The notes: a model not told the origin generated them from the letters alone. Positions 9,015-18,357 are shown, counted from the first letter of the stretch. The stretch: DNA of 64,000 bases from Streptomyces sp. NBC_00390 (GCF_036057275.1 NZ_CP107945.1:1054001-1118000); one strand, 5' to 3'. Translations and numbers: made by a program.

Positions 9015-9860
9015 GTGACCGACGAGAACGCGATACTGGCCGACATCCTCGATCGTGGTGCCGCCGAGACCGAACCCGAGGCACTGTTGGGCGCGGTCAT
9101 CGACTCCGGCGTCTTCGTTCCGGTGGACGGCAACGGCTCTGTTGTCTTCATCGGCGCGGACGGCAGTGGACCGACCATTCCCGGCCATGTGAGTGAGCAC
9201 TGCGTCAGGCAACGGCTGCCGCAGGCGGCCGGCGCCGTTCTGTGCGACGTGCTGCGGCTGCTCGACATGGGGCGGCAGACCAGGATCGACACGCTGACCG
9301 TGTTCTCGTCGAGCGGCTGGGCCACGGTTCCTCTCGCCCTGCTGTCCCACGCCCTCGAGCGGCGAGGCATGCGGACGCAGGGCGAACAGAGCATCCGGCT
9401 CACCTGGTCCACGCACCCGTTGGCCGTATCCCTCCGCGACGCGCTGCGCGACCGGTTGGCGGAGTTCCCGGGCATTGAGACCGTGTGGATCGCGCACGCA
9501 CGGTGGACGGAAACGGGGACGGAACAGCTGATGCTCCATGTCGCATCCGCCCAAGGAAGCCCGGCGGATCTCCAACACCGTTTGATGAACACCCTCTTCA
9601 CCGAGAACATCACGCTCGGCAGCGACGATCCGAGCATCGGCGTACGTGTCCTGGATCCGGTCACCGAGGCAGACACGATCAGGGAGCTCGAGAGCCTGGG
9701 CCTGGACACGGTGCGCGCCGACCATGTGAGCGGTCGGATCGAGGTCGTCTCACGCGAGTACGACGACCCTCAGGCGGCCGCGGCGGCCCGCGATGCGTTC
9801 CAAGGCCCGGCGTCGCCGCCCTCGCCGTCCCGCCCGCGCCGCTGGTGGCACCGTTCCTGA
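9015..9860 (+). CDS. SseB-like hypothetical protein
   Basis: This is a predicted soluble protein of about 281 residues. The N-terminal part (ALLGAVIDSGVFVPVDGNGSVVFIG, residues ~18-42) has the look of the SseB N-terminal fold found in Streptomyces proteins annotated as enhanced serine sensitivity or type III secretion chaperone-like. The middle and C-terminal part (LTVFSSSGWATVPLALLSHALERRG) resembles the SseB C-terminal domain. The tail after residue ~265 is proline- and arginine-rich. I used GTG 9015 because sequence of the family type starts immediately after it; the frame is open far upstream without a convincing start. Its cellular role is unknown. Confidence 0.6.
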   Translation: MTDENAILADILDRGAAETEPEALLGAVIDSGVFVPVDGNGSVVFIGADGSGPTIPGHVSEHCVRQRLPQAAGAVLCDVLRLLDMGRQTRIDTLTVFSSSGWATVPLALLSHALERRGMRTQGEQSIRLTWSTHPLAVSLRDALRDRLAEFPGIETVWIAHARWTETGTEQLMLHVASAQGSPADLQHRLMNTLFTENITLGSDDPSIGVRVLDPVTEADTIRELESLGLDTVRADHVSGRIEVVSREYDDPQAAAAARDAFQGPASPPSPSRPRRWWHRS

Positions 9861-9895
9861 CCGTCCTGACCGGTGGCTCACGGGCTGTCGGCACC

Positions 9896-10351
9896 TCACC
9901 CGAGCCAGCGGCCCTCCTTCATGAGATCGCGCCCGGCGATCTCATTGACCTCGCGCCAGGCCTGGATCCACACGGGCGTGATGCGGAAGTACGGGTAGGG
10001 CGGCCGGATGTCGCGCGGGTCGAAGCCGGTCCTGGCCGCGAACTCCGCCCCCTCCCCGGGGCGGAGGGCTGCCGTTTCCACCGTGGTGGAGGTGCCTTCG
10101 ACAAGGACGACGTCCCGCGTGACGCCGAAGGCCAGCCGCACCCGCCCGTTCGTGTGCAGGTTGCGGGCGGTGGGGTTGGCTCGCGCGGTGGAGAGCAGGA
10201 AGGTCTCGCCGTCCCAGAGGAACGACAGCGGTACCAGACACGGCACGCCTGTCCCGTCCGCCGTGGAGACCCAGACGTCCACATCGGACTCGAACCGCGC
10301 GAGCGTGTCCTTGCGGCGTTCATCGAAGGTGCGCGGTGCGTCGAGTGTCAC
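9896..10351 (-). CDS. pyridoxamine 5'-phosphate oxidase (PPOX) family protein, flavin or F420 binding
   Basis: This 151-residue protein has the split beta-barrel pattern of PPOX-fold proteins: DVDVWVSTADGTGVPCLVPLSFLWDG, FLLSTARANPTARNL and RVRLAFGVTRDVVLVEG, followed by the C-terminal ITPVWIQAWREVNE. Such proteins bind FMN or F420 and in actinobacteria usually reduce small molecules; the substrate is unknown. GTG 10351 is preceded by GGGAG at 8 bases, so the longer open frame to 10456 is not used. It lies divergently from the serine hydrolase gene. Confidence 0.8.
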   Translation of the reverse strand: MTLDAPRTFDERRKDTLARFESDVDVWVSTADGTGVPCLVPLSFLWDGETFLLSTARANPTARNLHTNGRVRLAFGVTRDVVLVEGTSTTVETAALRPGEGAEFAARTGFDPRDIRPPYPYFRITPVWIQAWREVNEIAGRDLMKEGRWLG

Positions 10352-10562
10352 TGTCTGCTCCCGTAGGACGTCTGAGGTTGACCCGTTCAGGGTGCCCGAC
10401 GCACACCACGAGGCCAAGGCGAGCATCCCCTGGCAAAAACCCGCGGCACTCCGCAACGGTGAGCCGCGGTCGGCTGATCGGGCGGTTCCGGTGGCATCTG
10501 CCCCGATGACTCAGCGCCGTGGCGGGAGTCTTGCTTCCGAGCACACTCGAGAAGGTGGACCG

Positions 10563-11711
10563 ATGACCAACCTGCACGACACCCTGGACCAGCACGTCAC
10601 CAGCGGCTCGGTGCCGGGAGCGGTGGGCCTGGTTGCCCGCGGCGATCGGATCGAGGTGCAACCCGTGGGCTTTGTCGACGTCGACGGCACCTCCCCGATG
10701 ACCAGGGACTCGATCTTCCGCATCGCTTCGGTCACCAAGCCCATGGTGGCCGCGGCCGTCATGATGCTGATCGAGGACGGCCGCATCGCGCCGGACGACC
10801 CGGTGGGACAGTGGCTCCCGGAACTGGCGTCACCGAACGTCGTCCGTGCACCGTTCGCCCCGATCGACGACGTGGTCCCCGCGACCCGGCCGATCACCGT
10901 GTCCGACCTGCTCAGCTCCAAGGCCGGGTACGGATTCCCTTCCGACTTCTCGCTGCCGGCTCTCGCGCCGCTGATCAGCGAGCTGAAGCAGGGACCGCCG
11001 CAGCCGCAGCTCGTCCCGGCGCCGGACGAGTGGATGGCGACGCTGTCCAGGATTCCGCTGCTGCACCAGCCGGGGGAAGCCTGGCTGTACAACATCGCCT
11101 CCGACATCCAGGGCGTCCTGATCGCCCGGGTCACGGGCCGCCCGCTGCCCGACTTCCTCGCCGAGCGGCTGTTCGAGCCCCTCGGCATGGTCGACACCGC
11201 GTTCGCCGTACCGGCCGACAAGCTCGACCGCTTCACCAGCTACTACCGCACCGACCCGAAAGGCAGCCTCGAACTGGTCGACGCCCCCGACGGCCAGTGG
11301 AGCAAGCCCCCCGCCTTCCCGTCCGGCGCCGGCGGGCTGGTCTCCACCGCCGACGACTGCCGCGCCTTCTACGGGATGCTGCTCGCCGAAGGAAGGGCAG
11401 CCGGCCGCCAACTGCTCTCGCCCGGTTCGGTGCGACTGATGACCACCAATCACCTAACCCCGTCCCAGCGTGAGGAGAGCGGCCTGTTCCTGGAGGGCAT
11501 GGGCTGGGGCTTCGGCGGCTCGGTCGACGTCGAGCCCACCGAGCCGTGGAGCGTCCCGGGCCGCTACGGCTGGGTCGGCGGCACGGGCACGGCGGCGTAC
11601 ATCACCCCGTCCACGGGCACGCTCAGCATCCTGCTCAGCCAGGTGGAGATGGCGGGACCGTCGTTCCCGGCAGTGATGCGGGACTTCTGGCAGTACGCGG
11701 CCGGCTCCTGA
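10563..11711 (+). CDS. serine hydrolase, beta-lactamase class C / penicillin-binding-like family
   Basis: The 382-residue protein carries the serine beta-lactamase-fold motifs in order: SVTK (S-x-x-K nucleophile, ~residue 58), YNIA (Y-x-N position, ~178) and GGTGTAAY near residue 340 at the place of the third motif. The family (PF00144) includes esterases, D-aminopeptidases and LACTB-like proteases, and no substrate can be told from sequence. There is no signal peptide, so it is probably cytoplasmic. ATG 10563 has AAGGTGG upstream; the longer frame back to 10008 overlaps the divergent PPOX gene and is rejected. Confidence 0.88.
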   Translation: MTNLHDTLDQHVTSGSVPGAVGLVARGDRIEVQPVGFVDVDGTSPMTRDSIFRIASVTKPMVAAAVMMLIEDGRIAPDDPVGQWLPELASPNVVRAPFAPIDDVVPATRPITVSDLLSSKAGYGFPSDFSLPALAPLISELKQGPPQPQLVPAPDEWMATLSRIPLLHQPGEAWLYNIASDIQGVLIARVTGRPLPDFLAERLFEPLGMVDTAFAVPADKLDRFTSYYRTDPKGSLELVDAPDGQWSKPPAFPSGAGGLVSTADDCRAFYGMLLAEGRAAGRQLLSPGSVRLMTTNHLTPSQREESGLFLEGMGWGFGGSVDVEPTEPWSVPGRYGWVGGTGTAAYITPSTGTLSILLSQVEMAGPSFPAVMRDFWQYAAGS

Positions 11712-12055
11712 GATCCGGTGCGATCGGCCCAGGCTCGCCGACGGCCGCGTACATGCCCCAGCTCGTCGCCCGGGTGAGGGTCGGAACCCCCTCGAATGCG
11801 ACGCCTCGTCGAACGTGCCACGACACTCGTGGCCTGACCCGATGGAGAAGACGGAGCCGGGCGCCGCGTAGCCGATGACACAGGCCATCCGAATCGGCTC
11901 ACCAAACCCATAGAACCTGGGATAATCTGACGCAATTCATCCGCTCCGCGATACGCTGCACCCGGGTTCCGCACCAAGGGCGGCACCAAGCCTGGCAAAG
12001 CGCCGGTCCTGAAATCCGCGAGGTCGCCGCATGATGCCGATCCGATCGAGCAGCC
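11712..12055. other. intergenic region
   Basis: This 344-base stretch lies between two rightward genes. Around 11920-11950 the composition drops and a GATAAT hexamer appears, which could be a -10 for the downstream gene, though no matching -35 was found. I see no credible gene on either strand. Confidence 0.3.
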
Positions 12056-12958
12056 GTGGCTGACGCAGCCTCACGCGCGGAACAACGGGTCGCGCGCGTG
12101 CGGGACGAGGCGGCCGGACGCTACGCGCTGGCGCAGGAGTTCTACCGCCTCGCCACAGGACCCCTCCACCAGTACGGCCATGCCGAGCTGAGTTTCATGC
12201 GCTGGTCACTCGCCCGTGGCGTGCTCGCACCGGAGACCTCCGACCCGCCGGGCAGCCCTTGGTGGCGCGCCGTCAACGAACGGCTGCTGCGGGACAAGAC
12301 CGAGGCCCACCTGCTGTCCGTCGGGGCCGCAGGCACAGCCGGCGCCCGCAGCGTCGAATTCTGGCTCGACTTCATCCGCACACCCGAACCCGGCCGCTGG
12401 TACCGCGCGCACAACGCCAGCATCGTCGCAGGCTACCTGCAGCACGAGAGTCTGGCCGCCGCCGAGTCGCAGGTGGAGCGATTCATGATGAACGTCGCAC
12501 TGCTCCGCGTCCTGTTCACTCACGCGATGCTCGTGCGGCCCCGACTCGCGCTCGGCCGACTGGCCGCCCTCGGTCCCGTGATGGCCGACCCACGCCACCG
12601 GACCGTCAAGATGTACCTCGACCTCGGCCGGTCCTTCCCGACCGAATACCCGGTATCCACGCCCATCGAGGAGACCCTCCTCGACGAACACGCCCTCGCC
12701 CGCATGCTCGACTACGGCGTGATCGCCCCACGGCTGCCCGCACTCTACGAGTTCTCGGCCGCGTCGCTGGACCAGCCGCGGCTGACAGACCTCCTGGACG
12801 ACGGTGTCCCGGCCTACGCATGGCCGCACGCGGACCGGCCGATCTGGTACATCGGCAACACAGGCCCACACCTGGCCGCCATCGCCCGCGCAACCGGCGT
12901 GCGCCTGCTCTGGGAGCGGTCACCACTGGCACGCGCCCACCGCAGACCGCACCGGTGA
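12056..12958 (+). CDS. conserved hypothetical protein, helical
   Basis: This protein of about 300 residues is rich in predicted alpha-helix, with regular hydrophobic spacing (LARRYALAQEF-like start, FMRWSLARGVL, VERFMMNVALLRVLFTHAMLV). It has no transmembrane segment long enough to be convincing and no catalytic motif I can name. Notable conserved-looking patches are GRWYRAHNASIVAGYL and KMYLDLGRSFPTEYPV. The oxygenase MpaB/DUF2236 family was considered but its motifs are not clear. The GTG start at 12056 has only a weak ribosome binding site (GAGCAG). It is a real gene by codon pattern (G/C in third positions throughout). Confidence 0.6.
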   Translation: MADAASRAEQRVARVRDEAAGRYALAQEFYRLATGPLHQYGHAELSFMRWSLARGVLAPETSDPPGSPWWRAVNERLLRDKTEAHLLSVGAAGTAGARSVEFWLDFIRTPEPGRWYRAHNASIVAGYLQHESLAAAESQVERFMMNVALLRVLFTHAMLVRPRLALGRLAALGPVMADPRHRTVKMYLDLGRSFPTEYPVSTPIEETLLDEHALARMLDYGVIAPRLPALYEFSAASLDQPRLTDLLDDGVPAYAWPHADRPIWYIGNTGPHLAAIARATGVRLLWERSPLARAHRRPHR

Positions 12959-13285
12959 CGGCGCCACACCGCACTGCCGCCATCCGGCTGTGATCTGCCG
13001 GCCGGCAGGTGTTGCGCGGACGGATCACTGCGCCTGTGGCGGACCTCCGCACCCATCGGCCCCTCCTCACGTCTCACCACGGTGGACGGCCCGGTCCTGG
13101 CTGTTGCCTTCACCGAGCACGACACGCAACTGCGGTCACCACACGGCACGTCACACGACGAGGAGAGGTACGGCCCCACGGAGTGGGACCGCTTGCCGCA
13201 TGATGTGGACTGGCGTCCGGCGTCTCATTCGAAGGGGAGGCGCGCCTGCGTCTTCGAGTACGACCCGCATCAGCAAGGAGCCCAC
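12959..13285. other. intergenic region with a 14-base palindrome
   Basis: This 327-base gap contains the perfect palindrome CTGCCGGCCGGCAG at 12995-13008, 37 bases after the preceding stop. It could be a protein-binding site or chance in GC-rich DNA. The downstream gene's ribosome binding site AAGGAG closes the region. No gene is seen. Confidence 0.35.
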
Positions 13286-14092
13286 ATGAACGACGCGTCG
13301 CCTTCCTTCCGACTTCTGCCCGGCGACTCCGACTCCCCCGTGATCCTGCACGTTCCGCATTCTTCGCGAGCCATACCGGCCCACGTCCGCGACGGGATCG
13401 TGCTGGACGACCCCGCACTCGAGTCGGAGCTCGACCGCATCGTCGACGCCCACACCGCGGAGATCGCCCACGCGGCCGCCATCACCTCCGCCCTTACCCC
13501 CTGGCGTTTCGTCAACCAGCTCTCCCGCCTCGTGGTCGACCCCGAGCGCTTCCCCGACGAACGCGAGGAAATGCTGTCCGTCGGCATGGGCGCCGTCTAC
13601 ACGCGGACCACACACCAGGAGTCACTGCGCCCGGACGACTTCGACGGTCAGCCGCTCATCAAGGACTACTTCCACCCGTACGCGGAAGCGATGACCGCAG
13701 CGGTGGAGGACCGGATCGAGGCGGTCGGACGTGCCGTGATCATCGACGTCCACTCCTATCCCACCGAGCCGCTGCCGTACGAGCTCCATGGTGACCAACC
13801 GCGTCCGCCGATCTGCCTGGGCACCGACGCCTTCCACACCCCCGGCCGGCTGCTCGCTCATGCCGAGAAGGCATTCGCGGGCTTCGGCGCCACCGGGATC
13901 AACAGCCCGTTCGCCGGTGCCTACGTGCCGCTGCGGTACTACGCCGAGGACCGGCGGGTCAGCGCCCTGATGGTGGAGATCCGGCGGGACGTCTACATGC
14001 AGGAGCCAGGGGGCCCGGCCGGTCCGGGACTGGACGCACTCGGCAGTGCACTGGCCGAGCTGGTCGATGCCGTGCCTCCCGCCCGGATCTGA
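13286..14092 (+). CDS. N-formylglutamate amidohydrolase family protein
   Basis: This 268-residue protein belongs to the PF05013 family, metal-dependent hydrolases that release formate from N-formylglutamate (HutG/HutF-type histidine catabolism) or act on related amides. The opening VILHVPHSSRAIPAHVRD is diagnostic, and metal-site histidines are seen in HVPHS and in VIIDVHSYP near residue 155. The VVDPERFPDE segment is also typical. ATG 13286 is preceded by AAGGAG at 6 bases, so the frame open to 13082 was trimmed. No other histidine-utilisation gene is nearby, so the physiological substrate is uncertain. The Nudix gene follows 41 bases later and may be co-transcribed. Confidence 0.85.
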   Translation: MNDASPSFRLLPGDSDSPVILHVPHSSRAIPAHVRDGIVLDDPALESELDRIVDAHTAEIAHAAAITSALTPWRFVNQLSRLVVDPERFPDEREEMLSVGMGAVYTRTTHQESLRPDDFDGQPLIKDYFHPYAEAMTAAVEDRIEAVGRAVIIDVHSYPTEPLPYELHGDQPRPPICLGTDAFHTPGRLLAHAEKAFAGFGATGINSPFAGAYVPLRYYAEDRRVSALMVEIRRDVYMQEPGGPAGPGLDALGSALAELVDAVPPARI

Positions 14093-14133
14093 AAGCATTG
14101 CACCTGCCACGACGACAACGACGGAGGTGCACG

Positions 14134-14616
14134 TTGACCGGCGGCCCTGCACCGGCCGAACGCCCGGAACGGGCGTTCCCCACACCCAACGGGCTCGTGG
14201 GCGTGGGCGTCATCGTCCTCGACGAGGCGGGGCATGTTCTCCTCGGTCTCGGCCACAACGGCAGCTGGGAGCTCCCGGGCGGCAAGGTCGACCCCGGTGA
14301 GACCTTCGAGCAGGCCGCCGCCCGGGAACTCGGCGAGGAGACGGGGATCCAGGCGGACATCAACAGCATCAGCATGGGCGCCCTGCTCGTGGACGGTGAA
14401 CGGGGCGTCACGCGGGTCACTGGCGCGGCGCTGGTCGCCTCTGCGTCGGGCGGACCGGTCGTGCGTGAGCCGGACAAGATCGTGCGCTGGCAGTGGTTCC
14501 CCCTCAGCGCCATCCCTGCACCGCTGTTCGCGCCGTCAGCCGCGGTCCTCGACAGCTGGCGCCCGGAACTCGGCCTACCGGCCGAGGTGTTCCACACCTA
14601 CCGCACGACCGGCTGA
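14134..14616 (+). CDS. Nudix hydrolase
   Basis: This 160-residue protein contains a complete Nudix box: GGKVDPGETFEQAAARELGE followed by ETGI, at residues ~48-71, matching GX5EX7REUXEEXGU with the metal-binding glutamates. Nudix enzymes hydrolyse nucleoside diphosphates linked to another moiety; this one resembles MutT/NTP-pyrophosphatase sizes but its substrate is open. TTG 14134 was chosen because GGAGGTG precedes it by 5 bases and there is no ATG or GTG near. It lies just downstream of the amidohydrolase gene. Confidence 0.85.
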   Translation: MTGGPAPAERPERAFPTPNGLVGVGVIVLDEAGHVLLGLGHNGSWELPGGKVDPGETFEQAAARELGEETGIQADINSISMGALLVDGERGVTRVTGAALVASASGGPVVREPDKIVRWQWFPLSAIPAPLFAPSAAVLDSWRPELGLPAEVFHTYRTTG

Positions 14617-14992
14617 TGCAGCGACCGGCTCACCGCCCTGAGCATCTGCTCCAGGAGATGCAGTGCTCCTGAACGTGCCGGATGTTCGCGAGCTGTTCCC
14701 TGGCCACAGGTCGCCGGTCAGGACTGCACCGTCGGCAGAAGCTCCTGCTCCGCACCGCATGCGACGAGGGCGGCGAAGCGTACGCAGTCATCGATCAGGG
14801 TCTTGCCCGGATACCGGTCGAGGAGCGGCGTGAGACGGGGCGGCGGCGGGCCGGCGGCGAGCCACGCGCTCTGAATGCACAACGGTGCGGACAGCGCGCG
14901 CCGGATGGGCTGTTGCCTCGGATTCACGGGTACTGGTTCCCAGGAGATGTTGGGGAAAGGTGCGCGTGATCACGGGAAACGAGGGGGACTCG
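14617..14992. other. intergenic region with hairpin and possible gene remnant
   Basis: GCATCT at 14642-14647 pairs with AGATGC at 14656-14661, a possible weak terminator for the Nudix gene. On the minus strand, an open frame at 14718-14927 ends in a protein-like stretch (RYPGKTLIDDCVRFAALVACG) with no plausible start or domain. It may be the tail of a decayed gene, but I cannot name it. The right end holds the AGGGGG ribosome binding site of the next gene. Confidence 0.3.
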
Positions 14993-15538
14993 ATGTCACT
15001 TCTGGAGCAATTACCGGCGTTGATCGGGGTTGCCGTCGGCTCGCTGGGTTCATATGCGGCTCAGAGCCTGACCGAGCGCCGGAAGTGGCGACGGCAGCGC
15101 GAAGAGAGGTGGGACGAGAAGCGCTTTGAGACCTACGGTCGTTACGCCAACGTCCTGAAGTCCCAACTTCGCACTGCTCAGCGCATAGGCGCAGCCCTGG
15201 GGTTCTCGGATGTTGCTGATCCGCTCGAGCCGGCCGAAGGCCTCCCTTTGCTTGCCGATGCGGAGTCCTGCCGCGCGGCTGAATGGGAATCCGTGTTGTT
15301 GGTCGGGGACGCAGCCACGATCACGGCGGCGCGGAGATGGCACGAAACCGTCTGGACCATCGAACTGCTCGTGCGTGAGGGCCACATCGACGCTGAAGCT
15401 TGGACCAGAGCGCATCAATTGGCCAGCGCGGCGCGCGATGCCTTCTACGAGAACGCGCGACGTGATCTTGGTATTGCCGGGGGGCCTCCGCCCTCGGGAG
15501 AGTGGCCGCGACCATGGCGGGCCGAGCTTTCCGCATGA
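14993..15538 (+). CDS. hypothetical protein with N-terminal membrane anchor
   Basis: This 181-residue protein starts MSLLEQLPALIGVAVGSLGS, one hydrophobic helix, followed by a strongly basic and helical segment (ERRKWRRQREERWDEKRFETYGRYANVLK) and a helical cytoplasmic domain. The layout resembles small Streptomyces proteins that tether a helical bundle to the membrane; no function is known. Codon 7 is TTA (15011-15013), a rare leucine codon that in Streptomyces depends on the bldA tRNA. ATG 14993 has AGGGGG upstream. It converges on the lipase gene with only five bases between the stops. Confidence 0.65.
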   Translation: MSLLEQLPALIGVAVGSLGSYAAQSLTERRKWRRQREERWDEKRFETYGRYANVLKSQLRTAQRIGAALGFSDVADPLEPAEGLPLLADAESCRAAEWESVLLVGDAATITAARRWHETVWTIELLVREGHIDAEAWTRAHQLASAARDAFYENARRDLGIAGGPPPSGEWPRPWRAELSA

Positions 15539-15543
15539 GCCCG

Positions 15544-16368
15544 TCAGGGCTGGTTCTTCTCCAAGGCGGCAACGTACTCGTGAATGAAGTGGTCCCTGAT
15601 GCCGTCGCCCGCAGGAGCGAACACGTCACCGGTCAGCCCCTTGGCCCGGTCCGCCAGCCCGCCGATGAGTGGCATCGACTCGCGCAGCCTGCCGTCGGAG
15701 TCGATGTAGCGCAGGGTGTCGACGTGGTGGTGGAAGGCGGGTTCTGTCGGGAGGTGCGGCACGATGTCGTTGTTGTTCACGAAGCGGTGCATCCGCTTCG
15801 TGAAGGCCTTGTTGTGCGCCGCGGCGAGCAGTCGGTCGCAGGTGCGGGGCTGCCCGAAGGTGTAGATGCCGTCGGCCCGCAGCCGCGGGTCCTCCATGAA
15901 CAGGCGCGCGCCTGCGAGCATCGCGAGAGCACCGCCGAGACTGTGCCCGGTGAAGAAGACACTCTGTGAGTTGTCACGGAACTCCGCGATCGTCTTCTCC
16001 ACGCCAGGGAAGACGGACTCCAGCGCCTGGGCGAAGCCGTAGTGGACGTACCCGACCTTGCTCGGACCCGGCCACGGCGGGGTGGTGGCGTCGGAGAGCC
16101 AGTCCTTGATCTGCACCGGCTCCGTACCGCGGAATCCGGTGACGATCATGTCGCGGCCGGCCATCGTGTAGGCCTGGGTGTCCTCAAGCGGGAACGGCGG
16201 CGTGAAGCGGGTGCAGTGATGACGCACCCGGTCGAACCCCCACTCGCGCGCCTGCTCCTCGATCCGGGCCTCGTCCTGGTAGGCGAGCTCGGCGGCCCTC
16301 ACCATCCAGTACGCGAACGGCAGGCTGTACTCCCGGACCTTGTGATCGAACGTCGTCGGTGCAGGCAC
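15544..16368 (-). CDS. class 3 (alpha/beta) lipase family protein
   Basis: This 274-residue protein has the nucleophile elbow GHSLGGALAMLAG near residue 141, preceded by FRGTEPVQIKDWLSD and HYGFAQALESVFP, the arrangement of fungal-type class 3 lipases (PF01764). The acidic residue is probably in FVNNNDIVPHLP and the catalytic histidine in the C-terminal HFIHEYVAAL region. There is no signal peptide, so it may act inside the cell. GTG 16368 is preceded by GAAGGAG 5 bases upstream, a strong site. The frame remains open to 17397 across the CPBP gene, but that extension is a shadow in another frame. Confidence 0.85.
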   Translation of the reverse strand: MPAPTTFDHKVREYSLPFAYWMVRAAELAYQDEARIEEQAREWGFDRVRHHCTRFTPPFPLEDTQAYTMAGRDMIVTGFRGTEPVQIKDWLSDATTPPWPGPSKVGYVHYGFAQALESVFPGVEKTIAEFRDNSQSVFFTGHSLGGALAMLAGARLFMEDPRLRADGIYTFGQPRTCDRLLAAAHNKAFTKRMHRFVNNNDIVPHLPTEPAFHHHVDTLRYIDSDGRLRESMPLIGGLADRAKGLTGDVFAPAGDGIRDHFIHEYVAALEKNQP

Positions 16369-16598
16369 AACTACTCCTTCGGGACCGCGGCCGATGGCCC
16401 AACGCGCATCGACCAGACGTCCGTCGTACCGCGCCGGCCCGGCCTGGACGGTGGTGGCGTGCGTGGTCTTCACCCGTACGGCAGCGGCGCGGGCCGGAAG
16501 TATCGATCCTCCGCGCCGGTCCGCATCGATCGGAGAGGGGTACGCCTGACCGTGGTCGACGCGCCTGCCGAGGACCTGGGTGAGCCCTCGTTTGCCGT

Positions 16599-17327
16599 TC
16601 ACCACCAGCGCCCGGCCGCCCACGCGCACGCGTAACCCGCGCTGTTGATGGCGCAGTGCAGCGCCATCGGTGGGATCAGGCTCCCCGACCGGCGTCGCAA
16701 CTCGCAGAACACCACCCCCGCGAGCGCGGTGCCGACGACCGCAGCGGTCACCGACAGCGCGACCCCGGTCGGACCCGTACCGAAGACCGCTCCGGCCGCG
16801 GCGTTCGAGCTCGTGAGGCCACGGGACGGCTGAATGTGCCACAGTCCGAAGAGGGCCGAGGAGACGGTAGTGGCCCATGCTGTGCCCCATCGCCGCCGCA
16901 TCATGGCCCACAGGACACCGCGGAACGCGATCTCCTCCAGCAGCACGGTCCCGAACGGCACCCGCACCAGCGCACGGAACAGCAGTTGCCCGGCGGACAG
17001 ACCGGCGGCGCGCTCGTCCTGGAACGCCTCCCTGGTGAACGGCACGGCCAGCGCCACCAGACAGACCACGAGTACGGCCCCGGCCAGGACGATCCCCCAC
17101 CGCAGACCTCGCCGTGCCGAAGCCCGGCCGAGCCCCAGCTCGTCCCAAGTGAGCCCGGACAGCCGGGCGATCAGCACGAGCGCGGCAGCCGCGGTGACGC
17201 AGACCGGCACGTACAGCTCGGGCTCGAGGTGGTTGACGAGCGCATTGGCGGCCGCGAGCACGGCCACGGCCAGGAGGAGCATCCCCATGGTCACAGCAGG
17301 ATGTCCGAACCGCACGCCCGGCCCCAC
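16599..17327 (-). CDS. CPBP-family intramembrane metalloprotease
   Basis: This 242-residue membrane protein has about seven hydrophobic segments. The CPBP (Abi/CAAX protease) motifs are all visible: LLEEIAFRG (EExxxR, ~residue 128), the single histidine motif FGLWH (~165) and HCAIN (HxxxN, ~228). Members cleave within the membrane and in bacteria are linked to bacteriocin self-immunity or prenyl-protein processing, but this copy has no such neighbours. The start is uncertain: GTG 17327 lacks a good ribosome binding site, and ATG 17288 just before the first hydrophobic segment is an alternative. Confidence 0.82.
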   Translation of the reverse strand: MGPGVRFGHPAVTMGMLLLAVAVLAAANALVNHLEPELYVPVCVTAAAALVLIARLSGLTWDELGLGRASARRGLRWGIVLAGAVLVVCLVALAVPFTREAFQDERAAGLSAGQLLFRALVRVPFGTVLLEEIAFRGVLWAMMRRRWGTAWATTVSSALFGLWHIQPSRGLTSSNAAAGAVFGTGPTGVALSVTAAVVGTALAGVVFCELRRRSGSLIPPMALHCAINSAGYACAWAAGRWW

Positions 17328-17393
17328 GCAACGCGCCGCTCAGCCGGAGTACGAAGGGAATAGCAACTCCGTCGGTCACCGCAGCGGCAGGTC

Positions 17394-17939
17394 TCACGCG
17401 GCATCAATGCCGCAACTGCGCGTGGATGCACGGCGGCGGTAGTACGAGACCGTGACGGCGGCGAGCAGAGGGCCCCACAGGAGCAGCGGCTGGTACAGGA
17501 TGCCGACCACGAGGTTCCCGGTGCCGGTCATGTCATCGTGCGGGTACGTCCACCACCGGGCAACGTCGGCCCACAGCACGGTCAGTGCCAACGCGCCGAG
17601 TGCGGCCGGGACGACGGCGGCCATCGGGCGGACGACGCGCCCGCCGATCAGCGGTATCCAGCGCGGCACGACCTCGCCCCACGGCCGCACCAGACCGATC
17701 GTCAGGAGGGCCAGGAGCTCACAGACGACACTGAGCGTCAGCATCCAGACCTTCGCGCCGAGCGACTCGAAGTCCGTGAAGCCCTCGTCGGTGTAACCGG
17801 CCGGGTATCCGAGGACCAAGGCGATTCTCCATAGCCCGCTCGGCAGGACAACCAGCGTGGTGAGATGCGCCGCCCAGACCGCCCAACGCGGCGGTCGAGT
17901 TGTGCCATTTGGGGTTTCGTTGATCACGGGAGTGCTCAT
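17394..17939 (-). CDS. hypothetical membrane protein, four-helix
   Basis: This protein of about 181 residues has four predicted transmembrane segments: the AHLTTLVVLPSGLWRIALVLG region, WMLTLSVVCELLALLTIGLV, PMAAVVPAALGALALTVLWA and YQPLLLWGPLLAAVTVSYY. The tail is basic. It looks like small actinobacterial integral membrane proteins of unknown function. ATG 17939 was picked since AGGA lies 8 bases upstream and the sequence before it is not protein-like. It follows the CPBP gene's strand and lies upstream of it by 66 bases, so the two may be co-transcribed. Confidence 0.7.
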   Translation of the reverse strand: MSTPVINETPNGTTRPPRWAVWAAHLTTLVVLPSGLWRIALVLGYPAGYTDEGFTDFESLGAKVWMLTLSVVCELLALLTIGLVRPWGEVVPRWIPLIGGRVVRPMAAVVPAALGALALTVLWADVARWWTYPHDDMTGTGNLVVGILYQPLLLWGPLLAAVTVSYYRRRASTRSCGIDAA

Positions 17940-18357
17940 ACGACGCATCCTGTCGCGCTGCTCGCCGCATTCCGTCACCCTGCAAGCCTGACCCGGACGG
18001 ACCGGAGGATGACGCCCGAGCGGCGTGCTCGGCCGCATGGGGGAACCCTCTTCGGCTTCCGCGACGATGTGATCAGACCGTCGGCCGGGAGATCTCCAAC
18101 CCCCGTGCGGGATCTGCGCACTCCGGAAGTGCAGGGTTGCGACGCCCGCCCCGGGCCTCACTGAATGGCCGGCTTTCGAAGTCCTTCGAGCGGCTGACCA
18201 CGAAGCCGATGTAGTGCCTGTCGCCTTGTCAGATGTCAGTGGTGGCAGGGTCAGTCCGTAGAAGCAGCCAAGGCTTCTTCTGCATCAGTCGCGAGTAACC
18301 CATCGGTGATCACCTGCATGCCACTGCGGTGTCAGAGCTGGGGATTACGCTCGCCGC
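17940..18357. other. divergent intergenic region
   Basis: This 418-base stretch separates the leftward membrane protein from the rightward WD40 gene. A short stretch near 18165-18190 (GGCTTTCGAAGTCCTTCG) resembles one just after the WD40 gene (19360-19380), loosely flanking it, but the match is imperfect. No gene or clear promoter was assigned. Confidence 0.3.

Noticed and set aside
12056..12958. MpaB/DUF2236 oxygenase
   Set aside because: General helical composition is similar but I could not find the conserved His/Arg motifs, so it is left as hypothetical.
14718..14927. Small minus-strand gene
   Set aside because: The tail looks protein-like but there is no start, ribosome binding site or family; mentioned only as a possible remnant.
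15544..17397. A single 617-residue lipase fusion protein
   Set aside because: The N-terminal half is an out-of-frame shadow of the CPBP protease gene; the lipase has its own start with GAAGGAG.
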